From a virus, in the IMG/VR virus record IMGVR_UViG_3300047552_000539, positions 1 through 21,826 of that record: a stretch of 21,826 nt of DNA. The stretch is one strand, 5' to 3'. Shown piece after piece: positions 1-7,021 of this stretch. The notes below the pieces were generated by a model that was given only the letters and a program-made list of their open reading frames with translations, had not been told where the DNA came from and made no database searches. Every line of letters begins with the position of its first letter. The stretch's first letter is position 1. The position numbers and the translations under genes were made by a program.

Positions 1-159
1 CCTAATGAATCCGTGTGGACAATGGGCTGCGATGCTTGCGGGGCAGAAGACCCTGTTGAGTATGTTTCCCCCATCGGATACCTCTGCGCGTTCTGCCGGC
101 GCAAGGAGTCTATCCAGAGTCTGCTGAAGGAAATGAGGGACGCCAATGACCAGGTATAG
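1..159 (+). CDS. Small zinc-ribbon protein, 5' end cut by window
   Basis: An open frame enters from the left edge and stops at TAG 157-159, giving 52 visible residues. It contains two CxxC pairs (CDAC at residues 10-13 and CAFC at 29-32) separated by 15 residues, which is the spacing of a four-cysteine zinc ribbon. The C-terminal part is charged and probably helical (ESIQSLLKEM). Its end overlaps the next gene by 14 bases, as in other tightly packed phage operons. The true start is outside the window, unless the internal ATG at 22-24 is used, which would leave only the zinc-ribbon part. The function is unknown; small zinc ribbons of this kind in phages may bind nucleic acid or a host protein, but nothing here shows which. 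Confidence 0.7.
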   Translation, partial: PNESVWTMGCDACGAEDPVEYVSPIGYLCAFCRRKESIQSLLKEMRDANDQV

Positions 160-514
160 CGAGCCGTCTTTCATGGTAGCCACGTCCAGCGGGTCGGTAT
201 CATCCGACGAGATGGACCGCCGATGGGAGCAAACATTTGGCGGACGCAGGAGCGACACGTTCGAGGTAACTCCAGATACCGAGGCCTCGCTTCGCTACAA
301 GCTGTGGGTAGCCGAGGCCCGAGCCGAGACAATGGAGCGCGACCGGGCCGACCTACTGGAGGACTACCTTGATTTACAGTCCCTGTACGAGGACGCGCGC
401 AGCCGTGCCGAGTCCCTTGGCGTTGAGGTCCGCAAACTCAAGGCCCAACTCGAGGAGGCGGCCTCGCACCACGGCAGGCTGAATGCCGCGCTGGACGAGG
501 CAATGGGACGATGA
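146..514 (+). CDS. Hypothetical coiled-coil protein, 122 aa
   Basis: The gene starts with ATG at 146, preceded by a GAGGGA ribosome-binding site about six bases upstream, and overlaps the end of the zinc-ribbon gene. The first 45 residues are polar and serine-rich. Residues from about 48 to 118 are almost entirely charged and leucine/alanine-rich with heptad-like spacing (LRYKLWVAEARAETMERDRA, then VRKLKAQLEEA), which predicts one long alpha helix or coiled coil. There is no signal peptide or membrane segment. I do not recognise a family. Its stop overlaps the next start as ATGA, so the two are probably translationally coupled. Confidence 0.72.
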   Translation: MTRYSEPSFMVATSSGSVSSDEMDRRWEQTFGGRRSDTFEVTPDTEASLRYKLWVAEARAETMERDRADLLEDYLDLQSLYEDARSRAESLGVEVRKLKAQLEEAASHHGRLNAALDEAMGR

Positions 515-705
515 GGGCCGCCCTTGCCGGAGCATTCTTGGCTCTTAGCTGCAATAATGGGCCCTGTTGGATGCAGTCGGACGCGGGAATTGTACGGGTA
601 GTCCGATATCAGGCTGGCGGGAATCTGGTGGTTGGCGACAAGGACGATCCGAGCGAAGTGGCCAAGATGCTCGGTTGCGAAAGGATCGAAAATGGCAAGC
701 GTTAA
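511..705 (+). CDS. Small hypothetical protein with hydrophobic N-terminus, 64 aa
   Basis: The ATG overlaps the previous stop (ATGA at 511-514) and the end overlaps the start of the single-stranded DNA-binding protein gene by 14 bases. The N-terminus [14 protein letters not shown] has one basic residue, a short hydrophobic run and a cysteine preceded by LALS, so it weakly resembles a lipoprotein signal. The -3 residue is Ala rather than Leu, and the hydrophobic run is short. The remainder is a small soluble-looking segment ending in ERIENGKR. No family is recognised. The reading frame is supported mainly by the two overlaps that tie it into the operon. Confidence 0.6.
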   Translation: MRAALAGAFLALSCNNGPCWMQSDAGIVRVVRYQAGGNLVVGDKDDPSEVAKMLGCERIENGKR

Positions 706-1096
706 CAAGGCGATTATCCTGGGCAATCTCGGCAAGGACCCGGAGACCAAGTTCGGACAGAATGGCAACGCGGTCTGCCGTCTCAGCGTGGCCACCACCG
801 AGAAGTGGAAGGACAAGTCCGGGCAGATGCAGGAGAAGACCGAGTGGCACCGAATCTCGGTCTTCGGCAAGCAGGCCGAGAACTGCGGCAAGTATCTCAA
901 GAAGGGCTCCGGCGTCTATGTCGAGGGCAGGATCGAGACGCGAGAGTACGAGAAGGACGGACAGAAGCGGTACAGCACAGAGATCGTGGCCAGCGACGTT
1001 CGGTTTGTCGGCGGCAAGAGCGAGTCCAAGGACCCCGGCGCGTATCGCGGCCCGCCCAGCAAGCCGGTTGTTGATGACGAGGACTTGCCTTTCTAG
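692..1096 (+). CDS. ssb: Single-stranded DNA-binding protein (SSB), 134 aa
   Basis: The protein has the bacterial-type SSB OB fold. The N-terminus [18 protein letters not shown] matches the first strand of the family, followed by a [14 protein letters not shown] segment and the [20 protein letters not shown] strands that shape the DNA-binding surface. A flexible tail ends in DDEDLPF, the acidic peptide that in known SSBs recruits replication and repair partners. I chose ATG 692 over the upstream in-frame ATG at 632 because homology begins exactly there and the intervening 20 residues are unlike SSB. A weak AAGG lies just upstream. It would coat single-stranded DNA during phage replication or recombination. 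Its intact acidic tip suggests it binds host partner proteins. Confidence 0.95.
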   Translation: MASVNKAIILGNLGKDPETKFGQNGNAVCRLSVATTEKWKDKSGQMQEKTEWHRISVFGKQAENCGKYLKKGSGVYVEGRIETREYEKDGQKRYSTEIVASDVRFVGGKSESKDPGAYRGPPSKPVVDDEDLPF

Positions 1097-1106
1097 CGAG
1101 GAATCC

Positions 1107-1451
1107 ATGGGACCACGCATTAAGCCTGGGACTTTCCCATCGACGCGCATCGGAGTGGGCTCCAGTGGCCCGTCTGACCCGTATGCGGCAGAACACGAGC
1201 GCATCTTCGGGCCGCCAAAGGTCCGAGACCAGGACGTTGTCGAGGAGCTGTCTGCGCTGGCAACTGCTCACGGAACCCCGTCCAGGATCATCGTCGGCCC
1301 CGATATGTTTGAGGCCATCCAGCGCGCCAGCAAGGCTCACGGCGCCTTCCGGTGGTTTGACCTGGACCTGGACAACGTGGTCGTAGCCTTCAGGGGCCTG
1401 GACGTCATCCGAGACGAGAACGCCAAGCCCTGGGAGCGCCGCTGTGAGTAA
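1107..1451 (+). CDS. Hypothetical protein, 114 aa
   Basis: ATG 1107 follows the SSB stop by ten bases, with a GAGG ribosome-binding site at 1099-1102. The same frame stays open upstream through the SSB gene, but that part is a shadow of it. The first 35 residues are glycine, proline and serine-rich ([20 protein letters not shown]) and probably disordered. The rest looks like a small alpha/beta fold with [20 protein letters not shown], then [20 protein letters not shown]. No catalytic motif is evident and I do not recognise the family. Its end overlaps the next gene by eight bases, consistent with coupled translation. Confidence 0.7.
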   Translation: MGPRIKPGTFPSTRIGVGSSGPSDPYAAEHERIFGPPKVRDQDVVEELSALATAHGTPSRIIVGPDMFEAIQRASKAHGAFRWFDLDLDNVVVAFRGLDVIRDENAKPWERRCE

Positions 1452-1716
1452 CTCGTACTGCGATGTCGCCGACTGCTACCGACTGCGCCAGCCTGGGAGA
1501 CAGTTTTGCCGGACCCATATGTCCAGGCTGGAGCGCGGTACGCCAATCGCCGCGCCAATCCGCGAGCGGCTGTCTCCAGAGATCGCGCTAATGCGCTCTG
1601 CTCATGGCGTGGCCGATGCTCTGTATAGGTCTGATTTCGCCCTGTTGCGTGCAGTCTGGCGCTGGAATATGGCCGTGCTTCGACTCCGGGAGGCGTACTC
1701 GTGCGATGCTGCGTAG
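1444..1716 (+). CDS. Small CxxxxC...CxxH zinc-motif protein, first of a pair, 90 aa
   Basis: The frame starts at GTG 1444, overlapping the previous gene. Residues 6-25 read C-x4-C-x10-C-x2-H (CDVADC, then FCRTH), followed by MSRLERG. This is the N-terminal zinc-binding signature common in small phage proteins and at the front of some HNH endonucleases. No HNH catalytic part follows; the rest is helical and ends with a tryptophan-rich segment (RAVWRWNMAVLRL). It overlaps the next gene by 16 bases, and that gene encodes a protein of the same layout. Zinc and nucleic-acid binding are likely from the motif, but the function is unknown. Confidence 0.68.
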   Translation: MSNSYCDVADCYRLRQPGRQFCRTHMSRLERGTPIAAPIRERLSPEIALMRSAHGVADALYRSDFALLRAVWRWNMAVLRLREAYSCDAA

Positions 1717-1934
1717 ACGGATGCCACAACTGTCGTGATGCTGGAGACAGATGCCTGGTTCACGAATGGCGCATTAGGCGAGCAGCCAACAGGGAGCTGC
1801 GCGCCATGGGCGGGTCCAGGCTGCTGGAGGCCGGCTTGGCTCTGGCCGGCGCAGACTCCGAGAATGACGAGGAGTATCTCAAGGCTCTTACGGAGTGGGA
1901 GCTGGCCATAATGCGAGCGGTGGGCATCGAGTAG
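1701..1934 (+). CDS. Small CxxxxC...CxxH zinc-motif protein, second of a pair, 77 aa
   Basis: The frame starts at GTG 1701 inside the end of the preceding gene. Residues 3-21 read C-x4-C-x9-C-x2-H (CCVDGC, then RCLVH), almost the same spacing as the upstream neighbour. Its C-terminal helix (EYLKALTEWELAIMR) resembles the neighbour's LLRAVWRWNMAVLRL. The two are therefore probably a tandem duplication that diverged. There is no enzyme motif. It is the last gene before the conserved box upstream of the small terminase gene, so it may end the early or middle transcription unit, although no terminator is visible after it. Confidence 0.65.
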   Translation: MRCCVDGCHNCRDAGDRCLVHEWRIRRAANRELRAMGGSRLLEAGLALAGADSENDEEYLKALTEWELAIMRAVGIE

Positions 1935-1940
1935 GCCAGA

Positions 1941-1976
1941 GTATATCTTGCGGCAGCCGTGCCACATGCTAACGGC
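1941..1976 (+). promoter_or_regulatory. Conserved 16-base box plus start-abutting hairpin upstream of small terminase
   Basis: The box GTATATCTTGCGGCAG (1941-1956) differs by one base from the box at 7809-7824. Both lie 36 bases before an ATG. The stem GCCGT (1956-1960) pairs with ACGGC (1972-1976), ending at the base just before ATG 1977. TATATC could be a -10 element, but no good -35 is present at the expected spacing, so a phage-specific promoter is also possible. No Shine-Dalgarno sequence is seen. Promoter function is inferred; the repeat and its placement are directly visible. Confidence 0.55.
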
Positions 1977-2384
1977 ATGGGTCTGTCTCCCCGACATCTG
2001 CGATTTGTCCAGGAATACCTACGGGATTTCAACGCCACTCGTGCAGCCAAAGAGGTCGGCTATAGCGAGAAGAGCGCCCATGTTACCGGATGCAAGCTGC
2101 TAAAGGATCCCAAGATTGCGGATGCCGTCGAAGAGGGCAAGGCCAGGGTTATCCGCAAGGCCGGATTATCGCTAGAGGAATGCTTCGCTGTCTTCTCCGA
2201 CGTGGCCCTCCACGGCGATCCCAGGGACCGAATTGCCGCCGCCGAGAAGCTGGTCAAGTACCAGCACCGTGTTGCTGACAAGGTTGAGCACAGCGGACAG
2301 ATTGGCCTTCTTGACCTGGTTGCCGGAAGCGTCAAGGAAGACGAGCCCGAGCCCGAGCCGGAGCCTTCTGAGGTCGCCGAGTAA
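1977..2384 (+). CDS. Terminase small subunit, 135 aa
   Basis: The protein matches the Terminase_2 (XtmA-like) small-subunit family: LSPRHLRFVQEYLRDFNATR, then AAKEVGYSEKSAHVTGCKLL and DPKIADAVEEGKA form the helix-turn-helix DNA-binding domain. A central helical oligomerisation region follows, then an acidic tail with repeated Glu-Pro (DEPEPEPEPSEVAE). It should recognise phage DNA and hand it to the large subunit. ATG 1977 was chosen over GTG 1959 because the conserved domain begins directly after it and because the upstream box sits at the same distance as at the scaffold gene. Neither start has a Shine-Dalgarno sequence. The stop overlaps the large-subunit start (TAATG). Confidence 0.9.
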   Translation: MGLSPRHLRFVQEYLRDFNATRAAKEVGYSEKSAHVTGCKLLKDPKIADAVEEGKARVIRKAGLSLEECFAVFSDVALHGDPRDRIAAAEKLVKYQHRVADKVEHSGQIGLLDLVAGSVKEDEPEPEPEPSEVAE

Positions 2385-3865
2385 TGGCGCCGGTCAATCA
2401 GCTCAAGCGCGAAAAGGCGCAGGCCAACATTAGGCGTTGGCGAGAGCAGCCAATCGCGTTTGCCCGCGAAGTTCTAGGGGCGGCTCCAGACGTGTGGCAG
2501 GACGAAGTTCTGGAGGCGATGGCAAGGAACCAGAAGATTGCCCTGAAGGCCTGCAAGGGGCCGGGAAAAACCTGCCTAATGGCGTGGGGCGCGTGGTGGT
2601 TTCTAACGTGCCATCCAGAGCCAAACTGCTTGGCAATTTCGATTACTGGAGACAATTTGCACGACGGCCTATGGAAGGAAATGGCCAAGTGGCAAAACAG
2701 GTCTCAGATGCTGCAGGCTGCGTTTCAGTGGACGAGCAGCCGAATCTTCCTGAAGGAGCGTCCTGAAACGTGGTGGATGTCGGCTCGCTCTTGGTCGCGC
2801 GATGCTGACTCTAGCCAGCAAGCCAACACGCTTGCCGGATTGCACGGCGAATACACCCTGGCAATTGTTGACGAGGTTGGCGACATTCCAGCAGGCGTTG
2901 TCGCATCAGCTGACGCTTCGCTATCAGGAGGTACTCGAAACCTGCTTTGGATGGCTGGCAATCCAACCAGGACCGATGGCCCTTTGTGGGACGCCTGCAC
3001 AAGGGAGCGCTCAAGCTGGTATGTAAAAGAGATTACCGGAGACCCCGACGCGCCAGACCGGGCCCCCCGCGTTGACGTCAAGTGGGCGCGCTCCGTCATT
3101 GATCGATGGGGCGCAGATAGCAACGTTGCTCTGGTCAACGTCTTCGGAAAGTTTCCGAAGACACAGTCCGACAAGATGCTTGGGCCGGACGACGTGCAGT
3201 CAGCAATGGCTCGCTATTGCGCTCCTGGTGAATTGTATAACGCGCCGCGCATCATATCCTGCGACGTTGCGCGGACTGGAGACGACCGAAGCGTAATCGT
3301 CTGCCGCCAGGGCCGCATGGTAATGCGCCCCGAGATTTTTCGAGAGCTTCGTAGCGATGAGCTTGGCGACATGGTCTTGCGCGTCGCAGATCGCTGGGTG
3401 CAGCAGGACCCCGAGAAGCGACCGGTAGATGCCATATTCATTGATGAAAGCGGAGGCTACGGCGGCGGAGTTATCGACCACTGCAGGCGCCACAACTTTA
3501 GCGTTCGCGGGGTTTTCTTCGGCGGAAAGGCCTTTGAGCCAGAGCGCTTCAAGAACAAACGAGCCGAGATGTACTGGACAATGGCCGAGTGGATCAAGAC
3601 GTCTGGATGCCTGCCGAATGAGCCAGACATGGCGCGCGAGCTGACTCATATTCCGTACTTCTTCGACGGTCGGCAGAGGGTTCAGATTCCAGACAAGGAT
3701 GAGATTAAGAAAGCGATTGGATGCTCTCCTGACATCTCCGACGCTCTTGCGTTGACCTTCGCTGCTCCTGTCGCTCCGAGAATCTCCATTACAGCCTACC
3801 AGCCGCAGGGAGCGGCAGGCGGACGCTGCATTACCGAAGACGACGTTTCGCGAGAGAGGTACTAG
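2384..3865 (+). CDS. Terminase large subunit, packaging ATPase/nuclease, 493 aa
   Basis: This is the DNA-packaging motor protein. The N-terminal ATPase domain shows a Walker A variant CKGPGKT at residues 57-63, Walker B LAIVDE at 159-164 (Asp163, Glu164) and a coupling-type motif WMAGNPT at 189-195. The C-terminal RuvC-like nuclease shows acidic residues in IISCDVARTGDDRS (Asp294), AIFIDESGG (Asp354) and CSPDISDALAL (Asp450/Asp453). The length is normal for the family. It translocates DNA through the portal into the procapsid and cuts concatemers. The start overlaps the small-subunit stop as TAATG, so the two subunits are probably made in a coupled way. Confidence 0.96.
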   Translation: MAPVNQLKREKAQANIRRWREQPIAFAREVLGAAPDVWQDEVLEAMARNQKIALKACKGPGKTCLMAWGAWWFLTCHPEPNCLAISITGDNLHDGLWKEMAKWQNRSQMLQAAFQWTSSRIFLKERPETWWMSARSWSRDADSSQQANTLAGLHGEYTLAIVDEVGDIPAGVVASADASLSGGTRNLLWMAGNPTRTDGPLWDACTRERSSWYVKEITGDPDAPDRAPRVDVKWARSVIDRWGADSNVALVNVFGKFPKTQSDKMLGPDDVQSAMARYCAPGELYNAPRIISCDVARTGDDRSVIVCRQGRMVMRPEIFRELRSDELGDMVLRVADRWVQQDPEKRPVDAIFIDESGGYGGGVIDHCRRHNFSVRGVFFGGKAFEPERFKNKRAEMYWTMAEWIKTSGCLPNEPDMARELTHIPYFFDGRQRVQIPDKDEIKKAIGCSPDISDALALTFAAPVAPRISITAYQPQGAAGGRCITEDDVSRERY

Positions 3866-3868
3866 ACA

Positions 3869-4246
3869 ATGGGATCTGCATGGGACTGGACGAAGGAACA
3901 CGCCGGATCGCTACTGCTCAGCAGCCACGGTATTTCTCCGTGGTCTCCGCATGCAGACAAGTTTATCAAGGACAACAAGATTATCAGCGGTCCAGACAGG
4001 ACTCCGTACCAGAAGCAAGGAGAGGTGTCCGAGGCGGAGAGAGATCTTGCGCTTAATCGCAACGATCCTTCCGAGATTCTCAGAAAGGCGCGCATTGCTG
4101 CAGTAATGGCCAAGTCCGCTCGCCAGGGTCGCCAGCAGTTCTTTGCGCCAAAGCCCGCTCTCGTCAAGCCGCCTTCGTCGTCTCCGGCCAGCCAAGATAC
4201 TCCATTGGCCATTTCTGCCTCAACAAAGGGCCTGCTCGGCCAGTAG
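3869..4246 (+). CDS. Hypothetical protein between terminase and portal, 125 aa
   Basis: The start is ATG 3869, three bases after the terminase stop, with GAGAGG upstream. The N-terminal part is aromatic and polar (WDWTKEHAGSLLLSSHGISP) and the middle contains the charged helix-like stretch EAERDLALNRNDPSEILRKA. The C-terminal third is rich in Pro, Ser and Ala and looks disordered. There is no signal peptide and no catalytic motif. I do not recognise a family. The position between large terminase and portal suggests a role in head assembly or packaging, but this is inference from context only. Confidence 0.72.
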   Translation: MGSAWDWTKEHAGSLLLSSHGISPWSPHADKFIKDNKIISGPDRTPYQKQGEVSEAERDLALNRNDPSEILRKARIAAVMAKSARQGRQQFFAPKPALVKPPSSSPASQDTPLAISASTKGLLGQ

Positions 4247-4254
4247 GAGCCATA

Positions 4255-6357
4255 ATGTCTAGCCAGCATAATGAGAGCAAGCCGCCCCGCAAGCAGGGCA
4301 ATAGACCCGACGTTGGGCCCATGTCCGCCAACGGTAGCGACCCGGCAGAGAGAAGCGGACCTCGCGTAGAGACAGGGCCGATGTCGGCTCACGAATCGAC
4401 GCCGCCCGAGCGGGTGTTGCGCGAGGCCGCCCCAAAGTCGCCACACCGGGCCACCCAGTACCAGCCCAAGGACAAGGCGCAGAAGAAGGCGAAGCGGGCC
4501 AAGGCACCAGAGGCCTCGGAGCCCGCGTCCCTGCTTCACCAGCCTCCGCAGATGGACGATGGCATCAGCAAGCGGGAGCCGCGCAAGGCAGTCAAGGACG
4601 CCGAGTACGGCACGCGGCAATACTACATCCGGCGCCTGGCGTCGCTGGAGTTGGAGCGCTCGAGCTGGATTACTCACTGGGGCGAGATTGCGGACTACAT
4701 GGCCCCCCGCCGGCAGCGGCGCTACTGGGCAGACCGAAACAAGGGAGTTAAGCGCAACAGCAAAATCATCAACAATACTGCCCCACTTGCCTTGCGCACT
4801 CTCAGTTCTGGTATGCACTCGGGCCTGACTAGCCCGGCCCGCCCGTGGTACAGGCTGACCGCTCCCAGTCCCGAACTGAACGACAACCCGTCCGTTCGTT
4901 CCTGGCTGCACGACGTCGAGCAGCGCATGCGTCTTGTGCACGCACGCTCAAACATTTATAATGTGCTTCCGCAGGTTTACGGGGATTTGGGCGGTTTCGG
5001 TACTGCGTGCCTGTGGCTGGACGAGCATCCTACGCAGATTATCAGAGGGTATGTTTTCCCTATCGGCTCGTATAGCTTGGGCATCGGGGCCGACCAGACG
5101 GTGGACACGGTCTACCGCCGCGTCAGCCAGCCAGTTGGCGCCGTCGTCGATTCGTTTGGCTATGAGAACTGCAGCCCGAAGGTGCGCGACCTGTACGACC
5201 GTGGCCACCTGGACCAGTGGATCTTGCTTGGGCAGGCGTGCGAGCCCAACAGGCGAAAGAATCCCAAGAGTGGGTTGCAGAAGGACAAGGCGTGGTCGAA
5301 CGTCTGGTTCGAGCTGGAGGCCGGGCTGGACCCGCACCAGTTCTTGCGTCTCAGCGGCTATGACGAGTTCCCGTGTTGCTGCCCGCGATGGAACGTGAAC
5401 GGAGAGGACATCTACGGCTACAGCCCCGGCATGGACGCCCTGGGGGACTCCGAGGCGCTCCAGACGCTAGAGCGGCGCAAGCTGGCCACGGCCGACAAGA
5501 TCGTTAACCCTCCCATGGTGGCGCCCGCATCGCTGCGCAACCAGCGAGTCTCGTTGCTGTCTGGTGACGTGACCTACCTTGACTCCGCGACGCCGGCCGG
5601 CTCCGAGTTCCGGCCGGCGATCCAGATTCCCCCCGTCGCCATCCAGATCGAGGAAGCAACAATCCGTGAGCACGAGATGCGCATCAACCGCGCATTCTTT
5701 GCCGACCTGTGGCTCATGATGTCGCAGGACGAGAGGGCCCAGCGCGCCACCGCTGAGGAGGTTCGCGCCAGGCAAGACGAGAAGATGCTTCAGATTGGCC
5801 CAGTTCTTGAGCGCCTACACGACGAGCTACTGGACCCTCTCATTGACCGAACCTTCAACATCATGCTAAAGCGCGGCTTGCTTCCTCCTCCGCCGCAGGA
5901 GCTAATCAGGTCGGCCGAGCAGGGCGAAAACGAGCTAAGGGTCGAGTACATCAGCATCCTGGCCCAGGCCCAGAAGCTCGTTGGCACGGCCGCCATTGAC
6001 CGTCAGGTCGCCTTTGTTGCCAACGTCTCTCAGGCCACTCAGCGCCCCGAGGCCATCGACCTGGTTGATATCGACAAGACCATTCGCGGCTACGCCCAGA
6101 TGCTGGGGACCGACCCGGAAATGCTTCGCTCTGAGGATGAGGTTGCCGCGATTCGAGAGCAGCGCGCCCAGCAGGAAGCCCAGGCCGCCCAAGCGCAGAT
6201 GGCCATGCAGCAGGCTCAGGCCGCCAATCAGGCCGGTAGCGCGGCTCGCAATCTGAGCCAGGCCCAGGTCGGCGGAGAGGGTGGCTCTAGCGCCTTGGAC
6301 CAGCTGCTTGGGTACCTCGGGCCCGAGGCTGCCGCTGCGGCTAACTCGGGCGTCTAG
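4255..6357 (+). CDS. Portal (head-to-tail connecting) protein, 700 aa
   Basis: From about residue 115 on, the sequence matches the podovirus head-to-tail connector family: YYIRRLASLELERSSWITHW, the basic PRRQRRYW stretch, NNTAPLALRTLSSGMHSGLT with SPARPWYRL, and GDLGGFGTACLWL. It forms the dodecameric ring through which DNA enters and leaves the head. Residues 1-114 are an unusual Pro/Lys/Ser-rich extension containing two copies of a GPMSA-containing unit 20 residues apart. The C-terminus from about 630 is Gln/Ala-rich and likely helical. AGGAG at 4245-4249, overlapping the preceding stop, is a good ribosome-binding site for ATG 4255. A terminator hairpin follows the gene. Confidence 0.95.
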   Translation: MSSQHNESKPPRKQGNRPDVGPMSANGSDPAERSGPRVETGPMSAHESTPPERVLREAAPKSPHRATQYQPKDKAQKKAKRAKAPEASEPASLLHQPPQMDDGISKREPRKAVKDAEYGTRQYYIRRLASLELERSSWITHWGEIADYMAPRRQRRYWADRNKGVKRNSKIINNTAPLALRTLSSGMHSGLTSPARPWYRLTAPSPELNDNPSVRSWLHDVEQRMRLVHARSNIYNVLPQVYGDLGGFGTACLWLDEHPTQIIRGYVFPIGSYSLGIGADQTVDTVYRRVSQPVGAVVDSFGYENCSPKVRDLYDRGHLDQWILLGQACEPNRRKNPKSGLQKDKAWSNVWFELEAGLDPHQFLRLSGYDEFPCCCPRWNVNGEDIYGYSPGMDALGDSEALQTLERRKLATADKIVNPPMVAPASLRNQRVSLLSGDVTYLDSATPAGSEFRPAIQIPPVAIQIEEATIREHEMRINRAFFADLWLMMSQDERAQRATAEEVRARQDEKMLQIGPVLERLHDELLDPLIDRTFNIMLKRGLLPPPPQELIRSAEQGENELRVEYISILAQAQKLVGTAAIDRQVAFVANVSQATQRPEAIDLVDIDKTIRGYAQMLGTDPEMLRSEDEVAAIREQRAQQEAQAAQAQMAMQQAQAANQAGSAARNLSQAQVGGEGGSSALDQLLGYLGPEAAAAANSGV

Positions 6358-6392
6358 CCCGCGAAACGCTCAGACATTGTTGCTAGCATTGT

Positions 6393-6423
6393 GTCGGTCG
6401 GCATTGCTGCCGGCCGACGTTTT
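6393..6423 (+). terminator. Rho-independent terminator after portal gene
   Basis: Bases 6393-6402 pair with 6409-6418 in a ten-base-pair GC-rich stem with one T-G wobble and a six-base loop (ATTGCT), followed by GTTTT. It sits between the portal stop and the ribosome-binding site of the next gene. No clear promoter follows, so partial readthrough is likely needed to express the downstream small genes. Confidence 0.75.
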
Positions 6424-6428
6424 GTAAC

Positions 6429-6434
6429 AGGAGG
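6429..6434 (+). promoter_or_regulatory. Strong ribosome-binding site that fixes a GTG start
   Basis: AGGAGG lies four bases before GTG 6439. An upstream in-frame GTG at 6391 would put the terminator hairpin inside the coding region, so the later start is preferred. Confidence 0.75.
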
Positions 6435-6438
6435 CATT

Positions 6439-6819
6439 GTGTCTCGCAAGCCAAACAGCAAGGCCCAGCAAGAGTTACGGGCGCAGGAGAAGCTGGCCCA
6501 GCGCCAACGCGACGACGACTTGCGCGCCATCATGGCTACTCAGCAGGGACGCCGATTCGTCATGGACATCATCGACCGTCGCTGCAACGCCCACGGAACC
6601 GGGCTGTCCTGGTCCGGCTCGGAGATGTACCACAACGCCGGACAGCGTTCCGTTGGCGTGGATCTCAGAACCGACTGCGAGCGCGTTGCGACTGAGCAAT
6701 ACGTTGAAATGCTGACCGAATTCTTTGAGGCCAGGAAGCGTCTCAAGGAGCTGCGAGACGCGGCTGGGCAGCGTGCGGCTAACGAGATGGACGAACAGGA
6801 GGACGACGATGGCCTGTAG
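6439..6819 (+). CDS. Bbp19-like phage protein, 126 aa
   Basis: Start GTG 6439 is set by AGGAGG just upstream. The first 30 residues are a charged helix (ELRAQEKLAQRQRDDDLRAI). The core LRAIMATQQGRRFVMDIIDR, then SGSEMYHNAGQRSVGVDL and a following helix, matches the layout of the Bbp19-type domain known from Bordetella phage BPP-1 and relatives: an invariant GRR near the start and a GxRSVGxxL segment later. The C-terminus is very acidic (NEMDEQEDDDGL). The role of the family is not established; its constant position between portal and scaffold suggests a virion or assembly function. It overlaps the next gene by 11 bases. Confidence 0.75.
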   Translation: MSRKPNSKAQQELRAQEKLAQRQRDDDLRAIMATQQGRRFVMDIIDRRCNAHGTGLSWSGSEMYHNAGQRSVGVDLRTDCERVATEQYVEMLTEFFEARKRLKELRDAAGQRAANEMDEQEDDDGL

Positions 6820-7021
6820 CGACGAGTGCGGATGCGAGCTGTCCAAGGCTGACCTGGAGCTTATCGAGAAGGCCGAGCGAGAGCGGCGCCGATACGAGAT
6901 TGCTCGGGACGTTCTGGCTTCGTGGCACACAGAGTGGAGCGGCAAGCCAACAGTTGAGTCCGCTTGCAATGTGGCCGTTAAATGGGCCGACGCCCTGTTG
7001 GATGCGCTGGAGTCCAAGTGA
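6809..7021 (+). CDS. Small hypothetical protein, 70 aa
   Basis: ATG 6809 has AGGAGG at 6797-6802, six bases upstream, and lies inside the acidic end of the previous gene. The N-terminus carries three cysteines (MACSDECGCELS), then a highly charged helix (LELIEKAERERRRYEIARDV) and a C-terminal helix SACNVAVKWADALLDALESK. The last segment resembles a recurrent ending of small phage proteins, in which a WAxxxADAL helix closes the protein. The function is unknown. Its stop overlaps the next start (GTGA). Confidence 0.72.
   Translation: MACSDECGCELSKADLELIEKAERERRRYEIARDVLASWHTEWSGKPTVESACNVAVKWADALLDALESK

Noticed and set aside
567-1106. Upstream extension of the 114-residue gene through the SSB gene
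   Set aside because: This part is the +1 frame of SSB and is Arg/Ser-rich; a ribosome-binding site and ATG at 1107 give a better start.
4315-4335. Similarity of the portal-internal GTTGGGCCCATGTCCG to the scaffold start region as a third copy of the regulatory box
   Set aside because: Only the bases around the ATG agree; the 16-base box is absent 36 bases upstream, and the site lies within the portal coding sequence.
3862-4941. A 359-codon minus-strand frame opposite the terminase end, the unknown gene and the portal start
   Set aside because: It overlaps confidently assigned + strand genes and shows no family features; GC-rich codon bias creates long antisense frames.
6391-6438. Upstream GTG start for the Bbp19-like gene
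   Set aside because: It would place the terminator hairpin inside the coding sequence; AGGAGG at 6429-6434 points to GTG 6439.
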